A DNA stretch of 34,683 nucleotides from FCB group bacterium (GCA_013152835.1 JAADFQ010000116.1:1-34683), one strand, 5' to 3'. Positions 1 to 10,476 are shown, counted from the stretch's first letter. Translations and numbers: made by a program. The notes: generated from the letters alone by a model not told the origin.

Positions 1-1
1 T

Positions 2-334
2 ATAATTTTTTCTGTTAATGTAGTAAAAACAGACACCATTTTTTTAGCTGCAAAAGAAATATCAAAATGTGAATATTTTATAGCGAATGATACAGGATTA
101 ATGCATTTAGCAGATATATTAAAAATTCCAACTGTTGCGATATTTGGTATGACCAATATATACAAAAGCGGTCCATGGAATAAACCAAATGAAATTATAT
201 CACTAAATTTAAAATGTTCACCATGCTATAAACATGGAAAGATTAAATGTAGGAATAAAAAAAAGTATGCGTGCATGGATATCCCGTTGGAAATAGTGCT
301 CGAAGGATTTGAAGCATTAAAGAAAAAATTATAG
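2..334 (+). CDS. Glycosyltransferase family 9 (heptosyltransferase-like), C-terminal part, truncated by window start
   Basis: Frame is open from nt 2: ...CEYFIANDTGLMHLADILKIPTVAIFGMTN, a typical GT9 C-terminal motif; stop at 332-334. Confidence 0.8.
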   Translation: MIFSVNVVKTDTIFLAAKEISKCEYFIANDTGLMHLADILKIPTVAIFGMTNIYKSGPWNKPNEIISLNLKCSPCYKHGKIKCRNKKKYACMDIPLEIVLEGFEALKKKL

Positions 335-372
335 TCGGAAAATTACACAATTGAAAGGACAGGAGGTTTTTC

Positions 373-993
373 ATGAAACCATTTATTTTAATATGTGGAG
401 TGCCACATTCTTTTACATCCATGATAAGTAGTTTTATACTAGACAACGGAGCTTATGCAAACGAAATCTGGGATAATCCTAAATATCATTTATCATATAC
501 TAGGTTAGAAGAGAGGGAACTCCAGAACTTTGTGAGTAAGAAAACTAAATTTAAAGATTATGATTTAAAAAACTATTTTGCTTCGCTACCTACTGATAGA
601 GTTGCGATGGCAAAAGCACCTCTGGCAACTTTTTTCATTAATGATTTAGCAAAGTATACAAAAAGAGAAATAAAGGTTATTTATGTAATACGCAACCCGG
701 AACAGATTATACTTAGCTCAATAGAGAAAAGTAATAAAAGTTTTATATTCTATTTTGAGCGAATTGCATGGATGTATCGATTTATGGTCGATTGTCAATT
801 TGAAGTACTGCCAGTAATTGCAGAACGCATAAAAAAAGACGGGAAAAAAATACTAGAATACTGTGAATTACCAAGTGATAACATCAATTATGATTCGATA
901 AAGCCACTGAAATCGCGTAAACCTAACTATTTAAAATATCGGTTTGCCAATATATTGTGGAAACGATTGAGCATATTTTTCGAAGTCTTTTGA
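373..993 (+). CDS. Sulfotransferase-like protein (P-loop motif GVPHSFTSMIS and VIRNPEQIILSS)
   Basis: ORF with SD-like aggagg upstream; N-terminal GVPHSFTS and VIYVIRNPEQ segments resemble the 5'-PSB and 3'-PB motifs of PAPS-dependent sulfotransferases. Confidence 0.55.
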   Translation: MKPFILICGVPHSFTSMISSFILDNGAYANEIWDNPKYHLSYTRLEERELQNFVSKKTKFKDYDLKNYFASLPTDRVAMAKAPLATFFINDLAKYTKREIKVIYVIRNPEQIILSSIEKSNKSFIFYFERIAWMYRFMVDCQFEVLPVIAERIKKDGKKILEYCELPSDNINYDSIKPLKSRKPNYLKYRFANILWKRLSIFFEVF

Positions 994-1127
994 AGAATCA
1001 CAGATACTTTTAAACTAATGATTGATGATTTACGGCATAATTTTACATACAGATTCTGAATGGTATCTTTTCTAATGCAGTTAGACAGAACAAAACTAAA
1101 ATTTACTTTATTAGGGTCGTTGATCTA

Positions 1128-2591
1128 ATGGCTATGAGAAATCAAGTAAAAAAAATCGGCAAAAATACAGCTATCTATGGAATGGGAAATGTGTTATCAA
1201 AATTAGCCGCTTTTTTCCTGATACCGATTTATACCCGATACCTGATTACGTCTGATGTCGGTATTTTAGTTTTATTGGAAATTCTGGAAAAATTCTTAAT
1301 AACTATAGCACCTCTGGGTATAATCAGAGCTATTTGGCGATATTTACCCGAATCAAGACCCAATGATCAATCCCGGATACTCATCACTGCATTTATGGGA
1401 ACAGTGATAATTAATATTGTCATTTTGACAACTATTGGATTGAACTATAAATTACTGGGTCCCTTTTTTGGATTGCAACCGGATAATTTTAAACTGGTGT
1501 TAATTGTTCTGCTGAACATTTTTTTATCCCTTGGCGGACGCTTTATCCAGTCTATATGGCAATATCAACAAAAACCTTTCTACTATGTAATCTTATCATG
1601 GGTACAGTTTCTTGGCATACTTTTAGTGACAATTCTATTTGTGGTTGTGTATCAGTGGGGATTATGGGGAGTACTATTAGCAAAAACAATCGTACTGGGA
1701 ATCATTTTTGTCTTTAGTGGCGTTGTTATTCTTTTCGAACATCTGTCATTTCCTTCGTTACGATTGTATTTAAAATTATTACGGTTTGGCGCTCCGTTAA
1801 TTTTATTGGCCGTTGTTACACCGGTATTGACGCTTTCAAGCCGCGGATTCTTAAGACTGTTTGTTCCGTTGGAAGAAATCGGTATTTATGGCATTGCGTA
1901 CAAATTTGGAATGCTCATTAATATGCTGTTGGTAGTACCGCTTCAGCGGGGGTGGATACCCCTGATGTATCGAATGGGAATTGAAAAAAAATCCCACGCC
2001 ATTTATCGGGATGTATTATTCTATTTTGCTACGATCGGATCGGTTTTCTTTTTAATCGTATCTTTTTTCAGTCAACCGTTATTGACGACCATTGCGCAAC
2101 CGGAATACCTGTCCGGAGCTTTTTTAATACCGATCATCACCTTTGCCTATCTGATCAACGGACTAAGGCAATTTTTCATTGCCGGTGCCGTAATGAAGGA
2201 CCGAACGTCCCGGTTAGCGGTAGCCGCTACAGTAGCGATCATTACCAACCTGATCTTAAACTATTTTCTGATCCGGTCTTTCGGGATTGCTGGCGCAGCC
2301 TGGTCAACGCTTATTTCTTATAGTGTATTAAGTTTTCTTGTATACCTCACGTCGCGGAAGCTGGTGGCAATTGACTGGGGATTCCTCCGTCTGATTAAAC
2401 TAACTGTGGTTACATTTATCATTTACGGTGTTGTGATATTTTTGAAAGAATTATTTCCCCAACAACAAATTATAATTTCTTTTACCGGTCTGGTATTATT
2501 TATTATAGTTCTGTTTGTTACCCGAATATTAGGTACGAAAGAAATAAAAGGAATTAAGGCATTGGTAATCCAATTAAAAAATCGGATATGA
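1128..2591 (+). CDS. Polysaccharide biosynthesis flippase (Wzx/MATE-like MOP superfamily)
   Basis: 487 aa, multi-TM, N-terminus KKIGKNTAIYGMGNVLSKLAAFFLIPIYTRYL typical of Wzx proteins. Confidence 0.88.
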   Translation: MAMRNQVKKIGKNTAIYGMGNVLSKLAAFFLIPIYTRYLITSDVGILVLLEILEKFLITIAPLGIIRAIWRYLPESRPNDQSRILITAFMGTVIINIVILTTIGLNYKLLGPFFGLQPDNFKLVLIVLLNIFLSLGGRFIQSIWQYQQKPFYYVILSWVQFLGILLVTILFVVVYQWGLWGVLLAKTIVLGIIFVFSGVVILFEHLSFPSLRLYLKLLRFGAPLILLAVVTPVLTLSSRGFLRLFVPLEEIGIYGIAYKFGMLINMLLVVPLQRGWIPLMYRMGIEKKSHAIYRDVLFYFATIGSVFFLIVSFFSQPLLTTIAQPEYLSGAFLIPIITFAYLINGLRQFFIAGAVMKDRTSRLAVAATVAIITNLILNYFLIRSFGIAGAAWSTLISYSVLSFLVYLTSRKLVAIDWGFLRLIKLTVVTFIIYGVVIFLKELFPQQQIIISFTGLVLFIIVLFVTRILGTKEIKGIKALVIQLKNRI

Positions 2592-4984
2592 ATATGGTGA
2601 AAAAAAGTCGTTTTTTACTTTGGCAGTTGATTCCCGCAATTGTACTTGTATTCTTATATAAAATGGCGCTGATTGGAATGGTACCACTCGCCAATGATAC
2701 AATTAGTCACAAACCTATTGCGCATTGGATTAATCAATACGCTGCGGATAATGATGGTTATCCTTTTTGGTATCCGCATTTATTCAGTGGGATGCCGGCT
2801 TTTGGCAGCCATATTAATACACCGGGCGATCCAACCCGAGCATTGCTCAGTTTCCTCTTGATTAACCGGGGTCTTAAATATTGGTTCCATTTTGTCCTGG
2901 GGGGACTAGGTGTCTTTTTCATTTTGCGGAGAAAAAAAATAGGACCAGTTCCGGCACTGTTTGGTGGATTAATCTTTTCATTGACACCCTATTTATTTGG
3001 ATTAGTTAATGCCGGGCATTCATCCAAGATTTTTGCTCTCTGTTACGTACCCTGGGTTTTTGCCGCTGCCGATTATTGCTTTCATTCCGTCCGCTGGCGG
3101 GGAATCCTGTTACTTGGATTGGCATCCGCATTGCAATTGTGGGCAAATCACCCGCAAATTGTGTATTATACCTGGATGGTGATCCTATTATGGTGGTCTT
3201 GGACACAAATAAGTCTGATTATCAATAAGAAATGGCGGATCAATACCGGTGGTATACAAACCATTTTTATTCTCGGTAGTTTGTTAGTCGCGTTTCTGTT
3301 AGTATCCACTCCGTATGTATTTATCTATGAATTTCAACAGCAGTCCAATCGCGGAGCTCCATCCGTTTTGGATTCGACGAATGAAACCGAATCGGGAACG
3401 AAATGGGATTATGCCACCCAGTGGTCATTTCAACCACGAGAAACCGTATCCTTTTTATACCCGTATTTTTATGGTTTACAGAATTTTCCCACCAGAGATA
3501 TTAAAGGTGCGGCGTATTGGGGAGGGATGCCCTTCACTCAATCAACACATTACATCGGTCTGTTAGTCATATTAATTTCAATACTGGGGGCTCTGCTTAA
3601 AAAACCGGATAAATTTCAAACATTCCTTTGGGTAACCAGCGCTTTAATATTACTCGTTGGTTTTGGAAAATATATTCCGATTTTATTTGGTCCGCTTTTT
3701 TACTGGGCCCCATTTTTCAGTAAATTTCGAACTCCATCCATGATTTACGCTTTACTTCCTTTTACGTTCAGCTTGTTGGCAGCGTTTGGACTACAAATAA
3801 TATTAGATTTCCTGACCGATGGTTCTAAAGAAAAGTTAGTTCGCGTTACTCAGCGCACAGTCTGGATATTTGGGAGTTTCATTGCCGTAACGCTTGTGCT
3901 TTTACTATTTGGAAACGCCCTGGTATCATTTATAAAACCGGGTGAACTATCAAAATACGGTGCCCAGGCAATCGGTCAGATAAAACAGGTTAGGAGTGAA
4001 TTATTCCAAAAAGGAATGTTACTGGCTTTCTTTTTATCAGTCTCCGGTGGAGCATCCATTTGGTTGGTGGCAAAAAGGAAATTATCGATAAAACTATTCG
4101 GGTGGATTATTATAATATTAACCTTGATCGATCTTTGGACCGTCGATAATGAATTCCTCTATCTTAAAAATCCGTCTTCGATGAATCGCCAATTCAAACC
4201 GAATAAGATCACCCAATTCCTGAATAAGGATCAGGATTATTTTCGAATCTATCCCCGGGATGATTTCGGAACAAATTGGTATGGGTATTTTGGAATCAGT
4301 AGTGTAGGTGGATACAGACCGGTTAAATTGAGAACCTATCAGGATTTGATGGATGCGGGCGGATTGAACCGGTTGCCGATTCTGAACATGCTGAATGTCA
4401 AGTACCTGATAACGAAAAAAAATATTCAGCATCCGAATTTTGTTCCGGTTTTACGGTCTACTCAAAATGTATATTTGAATGAATCGGTACTTCCCAAAGC
4501 CTGGATCGTTAATAAAATAAAAACCGTAAAGTCCCAAAAAACTTCATTGAATCAAATCCTGGATCAGGAATTTGAGCCGGGAAAACAGGCAGTGGTAGTT
4601 AGTGATACCGATATTATTGTCGATTCAACAGCTGACGGCTCTGTGAATATTGCCAATTATAGCGAAAATGAGATTATACTTAAGGTCAAAATTCACGGAC
4701 AGGGATTCCTAGTTTTATCCGAAAATTATTATCCGCCTGGATGGCGGGCTTCGATCGATGGAGGGGAAACAAAAATATATCAGACCAACCATATTTTACG
4801 TGGAATTATAGTACCTGATGGTGAACATGATATACGCTTTTGGTACGATTCGGGAACCTTCACAATTGTAAAGATTATTTCCCGCGCGAGCTTCATTATC
4901 GTTCTTTTATTGCTTGCATATTCTTATCACAGACCGATTCTGCAGTGGATGAAAAAACGTAAAGATAACCATGCGGTGGCTTAA
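2588..4984 (+). CDS. YfhO-like large integral membrane protein
   Basis: 798 aa, multi-TM, N-terminal PLANDTISHKPIAHWINQYAADNDGYPFWYPHLFSGMPAFG and C-terminal LSENYYPPGWRASIDGGETKIYQTNHILRGIIVPDGEHDIRFWY; 4-bp overlap with upstream gene. Confidence 0.8.
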   Translation: MNMVKKSRFLLWQLIPAIVLVFLYKMALIGMVPLANDTISHKPIAHWINQYAADNDGYPFWYPHLFSGMPAFGSHINTPGDPTRALLSFLLINRGLKYWFHFVLGGLGVFFILRRKKIGPVPALFGGLIFSLTPYLFGLVNAGHSSKIFALCYVPWVFAAADYCFHSVRWRGILLLGLASALQLWANHPQIVYYTWMVILLWWSWTQISLIINKKWRINTGGIQTIFILGSLLVAFLLVSTPYVFIYEFQQQSNRGAPSVLDSTNETESGTKWDYATQWSFQPRETVSFLYPYFYGLQNFPTRDIKGAAYWGGMPFTQSTHYIGLLVILISILGALLKKPDKFQTFLWVTSALILLVGFGKYIPILFGPLFYWAPFFSKFRTPSMIYALLPFTFSLLAAFGLQIILDFLTDGSKEKLVRVTQRTVWIFGSFIAVTLVLLLFGNALVSFIKPGELSKYGAQAIGQIKQVRSELFQKGMLLAFFLSVSGGASIWLVAKRKLSIKLFGWIIIILTLIDLWTVDNEFLYLKNPSSMNRQFKPNKITQFLNKDQDYFRIYPRDDFGTNWYGYFGISSVGGYRPVKLRTYQDLMDAGGLNRLPILNMLNVKYLITKKNIQHPNFVPVLRSTQNVYLNESVLPKAWIVNKIKTVKSQKTSLNQILDQEFEPGKQAVVVSDTDIIVDSTADGSVNIANYSENEIILKVKIHGQGFLVLSENYYPPGWRASIDGGETKIYQTNHILRGIIVPDGEHDIRFWYDSGTFTIVKIISRASFIIVLLLLAYSYHRPILQWMKKRKDNHAVA

Positions 4985-6143
4985 TCATACCGGGAATATA
5001 AAAGGCGGATTATTCGTATTAGGGATCGCCCTGATCGGTGTGCTCCTATTTTATTCCCAGCAACTGGTCAATGCGCTGCGGGATGACAATCGACAGATTG
5101 CGTCTCTATATGCCGAATTGATAACCTCCGCTGTAGCTGAACAAGACGATACTAATCTTGACTTCATCTTCGAGAACATTATTAAAAAAGTCCAATTCCC
5201 GGTTATTCAATCGAATACGGAGGGAGTTCCCGTTTCGTGGAGAAACCTTCCGGAAAGCCTGGACGCTCCCGATGAAATTCGATCCATCATGGATATGATG
5301 GATCGTCAAAACCAACCCCTGCCACTGATCTATACCAACACCGAAACAGGAGAACAATACACATTTGGTCATCTACACTTTGGTGACTCGGGATTAATTC
5401 AAAGACTCATCTGGCTACCGTATGTGGAAATCGGAGCCATTGCCTTATTTATCCTGCTGGGATTCGTGGGATTTTCCGTTATACGCAATAGTGAGCAGCG
5501 CAATATCTGGGTCGGAATGGCCCGGGAAACGGCCCACCAATTGGGAACGCCGGTTTCCTCCTTGTTGGGCTGGGTTGCCTGGCTCAACGATCATCCGGAT
5601 AAGACCGGGGAAATATTACCGGAAATTAAAACCGATCTGGGACGTTTGGAGCAAATTGGAGAACGATTCAGTAAAATGGGATCAGAACCGAAATTGTCGG
5701 AAATCGATGCGTCGCAGATGGTCCAGGAACTGGTGAGTTATTTCAATCGGCGTATTCCCAATATGGGCAAATCAGTAACAATTCATAATGATGTGGAACC
5801 CAATGTTCGTATTCGTGCCAATGGAACCTTGCTTTCCTGGGCGGTAGAAAATATTATTAAAAACGGTCTCGATGCGATTGAGAGTAATAGTGGTGAAATC
5901 CGGGTTCAGCTTCACCAGGAAAATAACGACGTTTTCATATCCGTTCGGGATAATGGGCGAGGCATCCCGCGTAAGCATTGGCGAAATATTTTCCGGCCCG
6001 GATATTCGACCAAATCCAGGGGATGGGGGCTGGGCCTTTCCCTGACCAGGAGAATCATCGAAGATCTCCACCAGGGGCAAGTGTTCGTGGCCCATTCGGA
6101 GCCGGGTAAGGGCACCGAGATTCAGATTAAACTTCCCCAATAA
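4971..6143 (+). CDS. Sensor histidine kinase (orphan; two TM segments)
   Basis: H-box-like GMARETAHQLGTPVSSL, N-box NIIKNGLDAI, G-boxes DNGRGIP and GWGLGLSLTRRIIEDLHQG. Confidence 0.9.
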   Translation: MRWLNHTGNIKGGLFVLGIALIGVLLFYSQQLVNALRDDNRQIASLYAELITSAVAEQDDTNLDFIFENIIKKVQFPVIQSNTEGVPVSWRNLPESLDAPDEIRSIMDMMDRQNQPLPLIYTNTETGEQYTFGHLHFGDSGLIQRLIWLPYVEIGAIALFILLGFVGFSVIRNSEQRNIWVGMARETAHQLGTPVSSLLGWVAWLNDHPDKTGEILPEIKTDLGRLEQIGERFSKMGSEPKLSEIDASQMVQELVSYFNRRIPNMGKSVTIHNDVEPNVRIRANGTLLSWAVENIIKNGLDAIESNSGEIRVQLHQENNDVFISVRDNGRGIPRKHWRNIFRPGYSTKSRGWGLGLSLTRRIIEDLHQGQVFVAHSEPGKGTEIQIKLPQ

Positions 6144-6148
6144 TCTGC

Positions 6149-6565
6149 TTAATCTTCAGGGAGATCGGGTTTCCTTCGCAGCCTTTTTTTTCGCGACTTG
6201 AGCTTTTTCGATTGTATTCTGGTTTCAATTGCCCGTCTGGGGGTTGCGGTCGCAATCCGCGGACGTTCTTTTTCGCGTGCTTTACTCAGCAACGAATCCA
6301 ACCGTTTCAGCGCATCCTGACGATTTTTCAATTGCGAACGAAACCGAGTCGCTTTTATCACGACTTCATCGTCTACATTGATGCGATTTTTTGCTAGTTG
6401 GCGAAAGCGGTTCATCTCCGCCTCATTCAGCGGCAAAGCGTCAAGCGATAAACGAAGCTGAACGCCGGTTGCCACCTTGTTCACATGCTGGCCTCCGGGA
6501 CCGGAAGAACGAATGAATTCCCAGCGAACAGGCAGACGATCCAGCGGTGAGTTGTGGGTATTCAT
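6149..6565 (-). CDS. arfB: Peptide chain release factor-like aminoacyl-tRNA hydrolase (ArfB/YaeJ family)
   Basis: RSSGPGGQHVNKV GGQ motif plus basic C-terminal tail; start placed at internal Met (MNTHNSPLDRL), abutting mpg. Confidence 0.85.
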   Translation of the reverse strand: MNTHNSPLDRLPVRWEFIRSSGPGGQHVNKVATGVQLRLSLDALPLNEAEMNRFRQLAKNRINVDDEVVIKATRFRSQLKNRQDALKRLDSLLSKAREKERPRIATATPRRAIETRIQSKKLKSRKKRLRRKPDLPED

Positions 6566-6566
6566 T

Positions 6567-7217
6567 TCAGATACGGACGACCAGAGTGTTTTTGGGTGGA
6601 CGCCGGGTGCAATATTCCGCATAGTCGCCGTGAATAAACCGGTAGGGAAGATGTTCATCGCGACCTTTGGGAATTCCCAGTCGCGGAGTGCAGAGGATTG
6701 TATCCGGGGGATTAGTTGCCGGTGTGATGCATAAGTGATCTGGGTCCAACGTGTGTCCGTCCCACTCAGGAACCTTGAGGCCTAAACTTTTACACAACAG
6801 TGTTTGCCCGGCACAGAGTCGTTCTGCCGGGCGAACGCGCCCGTTGAGTTTGTTCAATGACTGCATTTGTTGTATCATTTTCTCATAATGCGGATGATCT
6901 TCAAAGGGAAATCCCGATTTAATCAGTACGGCATCGCCCGGATCTCCGCAACTGATATTGAATGAGTCACCACCTCGGGAATAATACATGTAAATCGTAC
7001 CGGGGGGCATAAAAAGGGCTTTTCGCTTCTCGGTGAATCCCAGGGAAGCATGACTGCCTTTTTCCCGACGATAATAGGCTTCGGTTTCAATGATGATGGC
7101 GGCTAACCAGAATTCGTCTTGAAGACGATGCCATAAGATGGCACCCAGTAATTCCTTGGCAACCTGTTGCGGATCACGTTGGAAGAAGGATGCCGGAAGT
7201 GGTGACGGGAGTTTCAT
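6567..7217 (-). CDS. mpg: DNA-3-methyladenine glycosylase (AAG/Mpg family)
   Basis: ARELLGAILW-like N-terminus, IIIETEAYYRREKGSHASLGFTEKRKALFMPPGTIYMYYSRGGDSFNISC. Confidence 0.85.
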   Translation of the reverse strand: MKLPSPLPASFFQRDPQQVAKELLGAILWHRLQDEFWLAAIIIETEAYYRREKGSHASLGFTEKRKALFMPPGTIYMYYSRGGDSFNISCGDPGDAVLIKSGFPFEDHPHYEKMIQQMQSLNKLNGRVRPAERLCAGQTLLCKSLGLKVPEWDGHTLDPDHLCITPATNPPDTILCTPRLGIPKGRDEHLPYRFIHGDYAEYCTRRPPKNTLVVRI

Positions 7218-7319
7218 CCTTGAAATTTACTACTCCGGAGAAAATATTCTTTATATGGATCGACTTGTGAATCGGATGAACCGGCGGTAATTTTCCCGTC
7301 AATAAATTAGGAGAAAATT

Positions 7320-7655
7320 GTGGATATTCTCTTTGGAATGGCTGGAAGTGGTCAGACACAGGGCGGTGGAATCGCAGCTTTTTTACCGTTCATACTGATC
7401 ATGTTCATCATTTATTTCCTGATGATCAGGCCCCAAACCAAGCGGCAAAAAGAAAAACAGAAAATGCTGGAATCCCTAAAAAAGGGGGATAAAATTGTCA
7501 CCATCGGCGGCGTTCACGGAACGGTCGGCGGATTTAAAGACAAAGGAAAAGTGGTCGTTGTGAAGGTCGATAAAAATACGGACCTCAATTTGAATCGGTC
7601 GGCGATCGCCGGTTTGGCCGGAACAAATGTGGAGAGCGAACCGCTGGAGGGTTAA
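7320..7655 (+). CDS. yajC: Preprotein translocase subunit YajC
   Basis: FILIMFIIYFLMIRPQTKRQKEKQKMLESLKKGDKIVTIGGVHGTV; GTG start with aggag upstream. Confidence 0.93.
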   Translation: MDILFGMAGSGQTQGGGIAAFLPFILIMFIIYFLMIRPQTKRQKEKQKMLESLKKGDKIVTIGGVHGTVGGFKDKGKVVVVKVDKNTDLNLNRSAIAGLAGTNVESEPLEG

Positions 7656-7660
7656 GCTGA

Positions 7661-8203
7661 ATGGCCGTCAGACCTATACTCCATTATGGCAACCCGATAC
7701 TTCGGGAGAAGTGTAAACCAGTGATTGACTTTCAATCCCTGGCTGCAATACTCGAAGATATGTATGATTCCATGTATGAAGCGGACGGTATTGGTCTGGC
7801 CGCCAATCAGATTGGATTTGACCTGCACTGCTTCGTTATTGACGTTACCCATACGGAAGAAGCGGACGAACCGATTGTATTTGTGAACAGTAAACTGATT
7901 GCATCCCGTGGCGCTTCCGACTATGAAGAAGGTTGTCTGTCGCTTCCCGGTATTCAATTGAATATCAGCCGCCCTGAATTTGTCACGATTGAATATCAGG
8001 ATGAGTCCGGAAAAACCTTTTCCCGTGAATTTGGCGGATTGTTGGCAAGGGCCATTCAACATGAAATGGATCACCTGAATGGCGTGATGATTGTAGATCG
8101 GGTCAGCGAATTGGCCAGGATGAAATATCAGCAGGAATTGAAAGCATTTGTCAACGAAACCCGGCAAAAACCCAAGCCCGATTTAAAAGGGATTAATCTT
8201 TAG
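7661..8203 (+). CDS. def: Peptide deformylase
   Basis: Motifs GIGLAANQIG, EEGCLSLPGI, QHEMDHLNGVM. Confidence 0.96.
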   Translation: MAVRPILHYGNPILREKCKPVIDFQSLAAILEDMYDSMYEADGIGLAANQIGFDLHCFVIDVTHTEEADEPIVFVNSKLIASRGASDYEEGCLSLPGIQLNISRPEFVTIEYQDESGKTFSREFGGLLARAIQHEMDHLNGVMIVDRVSELARMKYQQELKAFVNETRQKPKPDLKGINL

Positions 8204-8245
8204 TCATTTTATTAACGCTAAACTATTGATTATAAGTCCTCGACC

Positions 8246-9175
8246 ATGAAAATAGTCTTCATGGGAAATCCCGATTTCGCCGTTCCTTCGTTAAATAAAC
8301 TGGCGTTATCACATCACGATATTATAGGCGTCGTTTCCAATCCGGAACGGCGGATGGGCCGTGGTCGGCAACTGCAATTAACGGCGGTAGGGGATGAGGC
8401 GCGTCGCTTGGGTTTACCCCTATATCCGGTCGATAATTTAAAAAGCGATGAGACCCGTCGGATCTTAGGTGAGCTGAAACCTGATCTTTTCGTAGTTGTG
8501 GCCTATCGCATCCTACCCAAATCATTATTAACGCTTCCTCGGTTCGGAGCTGTGAATCTACACGCTTCTTTGTTGCCCCGGTATCGGGGAGCGGCGCCGA
8601 TCCAGTGGTCATTGATCAATGGAGACGCGGAAACCGGCATCACGACATTCCTTATTCAACCGAAAGTGGATGTGGGGCAGATTCTCCTGCAAAAATCAAC
8701 ACCGATTTATCCGGACGATGATGCCGGAACGCTTTCCGAACGATTGTCTGTAATCGGTGCCGACCTGCTCGTGGAGACCGTTGACGGTTTAGAGCGTCAT
8801 ACAATTGAACCTCGGGAACAGGATCATCGGTTAGCGACTCCCGCTCCAAAGATTCATTCCGAAATGACAAGGATTCGATGGGAACAACCGGCCGAACTCA
8901 TTCATGGTTGGGTCCGGGCCTTGTCACCCTCTCCCCGGGCGTATACTTTATGCCGCGGAAAGAGGTTGTGCATTGTGAAGTCCACGCCGCATGCCCGATC
9001 CGACTCAGCTTTACCGGGGACGGTTGTGGAGGTGTCGAAACGGCACTGTCTGGTTCAAACCGGTGACGGTTTGTTGGAAATACTGAGCGTTCATCCGGAG
9101 GGAAAGCGGGTTATGGATTTTGTGTCGTTTCAGGCCGGGGCGAAATTAACCGCAGGGGAGCGATTGGGCTCTTGA
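8246..9175 (+). CDS. fmt: Methionyl-tRNA formyltransferase
   Basis: MKIVFMGNPDFAVPSL, NLHASLLPRYRGAAPIQWSLINGDAETGITTF. Confidence 0.96.
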   Translation: MKIVFMGNPDFAVPSLNKLALSHHDIIGVVSNPERRMGRGRQLQLTAVGDEARRLGLPLYPVDNLKSDETRRILGELKPDLFVVVAYRILPKSLLTLPRFGAVNLHASLLPRYRGAAPIQWSLINGDAETGITTFLIQPKVDVGQILLQKSTPIYPDDDAGTLSERLSVIGADLLVETVDGLERHTIEPREQDHRLATPAPKIHSEMTRIRWEQPAELIHGWVRALSPSPRAYTLCRGKRLCIVKSTPHARSDSALPGTVVEVSKRHCLVQTGDGLLEILSVHPEGKRVMDFVSFQAGAKLTAGERLGS

Positions 9176-10476
9176 TATCGGGACGGGAAATGGCCCTGAA
9201 GGGTCTGATTGATTTCTATCATACCAGGCAACGCCTGGATATAATTTTCTATCGTCTTCATTCGAAGGCAATTCCTGATCGGGAGTGGCTGAGGGCACGG
9301 GTTTTGGTGAAGGATTGCCTTCGCTGGCGTCGCCACCTGGATCGCCACATTAATCATTTTTCCCGAAAACCGGCCGCTAAACTTCCCTTGAATCTTCGTT
9401 CCCTGGCACAAATATTGGTTTATGAAGTATTGATGGATGACGGAGTTCCGGCTTATGCTGCGGTCGACGAGGCGGTGAATCTGGCGCGAAAAAAAATCAG
9501 CCGGAAAGCAGCCGGATTTATCAATGCCCTGGGGCGGTCTCTGGAACGGTCTGCCATTGAATTTCCGGTCGGTTCTGTTGCGCAAAAAGAATCCTTCCCG
9601 GACTGGATGGTGAATCGTTGGAAAACGTTTTGGGGTGCGGAAGAGGCGAAACTCATCTGTCAGCACCTGAATAGCGGAACCGGCACGGTGATTCGCCGTA
9701 ATCCATCCATGATAAATGAAGCGGATTTAATCGATGACATTCAGGCGATCGGTGGTCAACTCGATCGGATGCCGGCCACCGATATATTTTATCGAGTGAC
9801 GGGGACACCGTCCGGACTCAGAACACTTCCCCGGTTTCTGGACGGATCTTTTTCTCTCCAGGGGCGGGGCGCCGGGGCCGTGGTTGAATTACTCAATCCA
9901 CAGCCAGGGGAAACCATTCTGGACGTATGTGCTGCTCCGGGGACCAAAACACGTTATATGGCTGAATTGATGCGGGGAGAGGGAACCATATTTGCTTCCG
10001 ATATTTCCTCAGAAAGAATATCGACGGCTCAGAAGGACGATCGTCGTCATCCCGCCCGAAATATTGAATGGTCCGTAAAAAATGCACAAGAAGATACCTT
10101 TCCTCTGGCGGAGGCGATTCTCATTGATGCTCCCTGTACCGGAACCGGGGTCATTGGAAAACATCCGGAAATAAAATGGCGGAGAAGGCCGGGCGACGTC
10201 CAAAAATTCCAGGAAATACAGATTGGTATACTTACCCATATGATGAAATTTCTAAAACCGGGAGGGCGAATCGTATACGCTACCTGTTCATTAGAGAAGG
10301 AAGAAAATTGGGATGTGGTCGATGCCGTGCTTAAATTAACAAAACATTTTGAGGTTGAGTCGCCCCGGGATCAATTTCCAGCGCATTGGATGGATAAGCG
10401 GGGTGCCCTGCATACCCGTCCGGTCCATGAATCCATTGATGGATTATTTGGCGTTATACTGAGGAAAAAATCTTGA
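9172..10476 (+). CDS. rsmB: 16S rRNA (cytosine(967)-C5)-methyltransferase RsmB
   Basis: N-terminal NusB-like domain; VCAAPGTKTRYMAEL, DAPCTGTGVIGKHPEIKWRR, YATCSLEKEEN; TTG start in TTGA overlap with fmt. Confidence 0.92.
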   Translation: MISGREMALKGLIDFYHTRQRLDIIFYRLHSKAIPDREWLRARVLVKDCLRWRRHLDRHINHFSRKPAAKLPLNLRSLAQILVYEVLMDDGVPAYAAVDEAVNLARKKISRKAAGFINALGRSLERSAIEFPVGSVAQKESFPDWMVNRWKTFWGAEEAKLICQHLNSGTGTVIRRNPSMINEADLIDDIQAIGGQLDRMPATDIFYRVTGTPSGLRTLPRFLDGSFSLQGRGAGAVVELLNPQPGETILDVCAAPGTKTRYMAELMRGEGTIFASDISSERISTAQKDDRRHPARNIEWSVKNAQEDTFPLAEAILIDAPCTGTGVIGKHPEIKWRRRPGDVQKFQEIQIGILTHMMKFLKPGGRIVYATCSLEKEENWDVVDAVLKLTKHFEVESPRDQFPAHWMDKRGALHTRPVHESIDGLFGVILRKKS

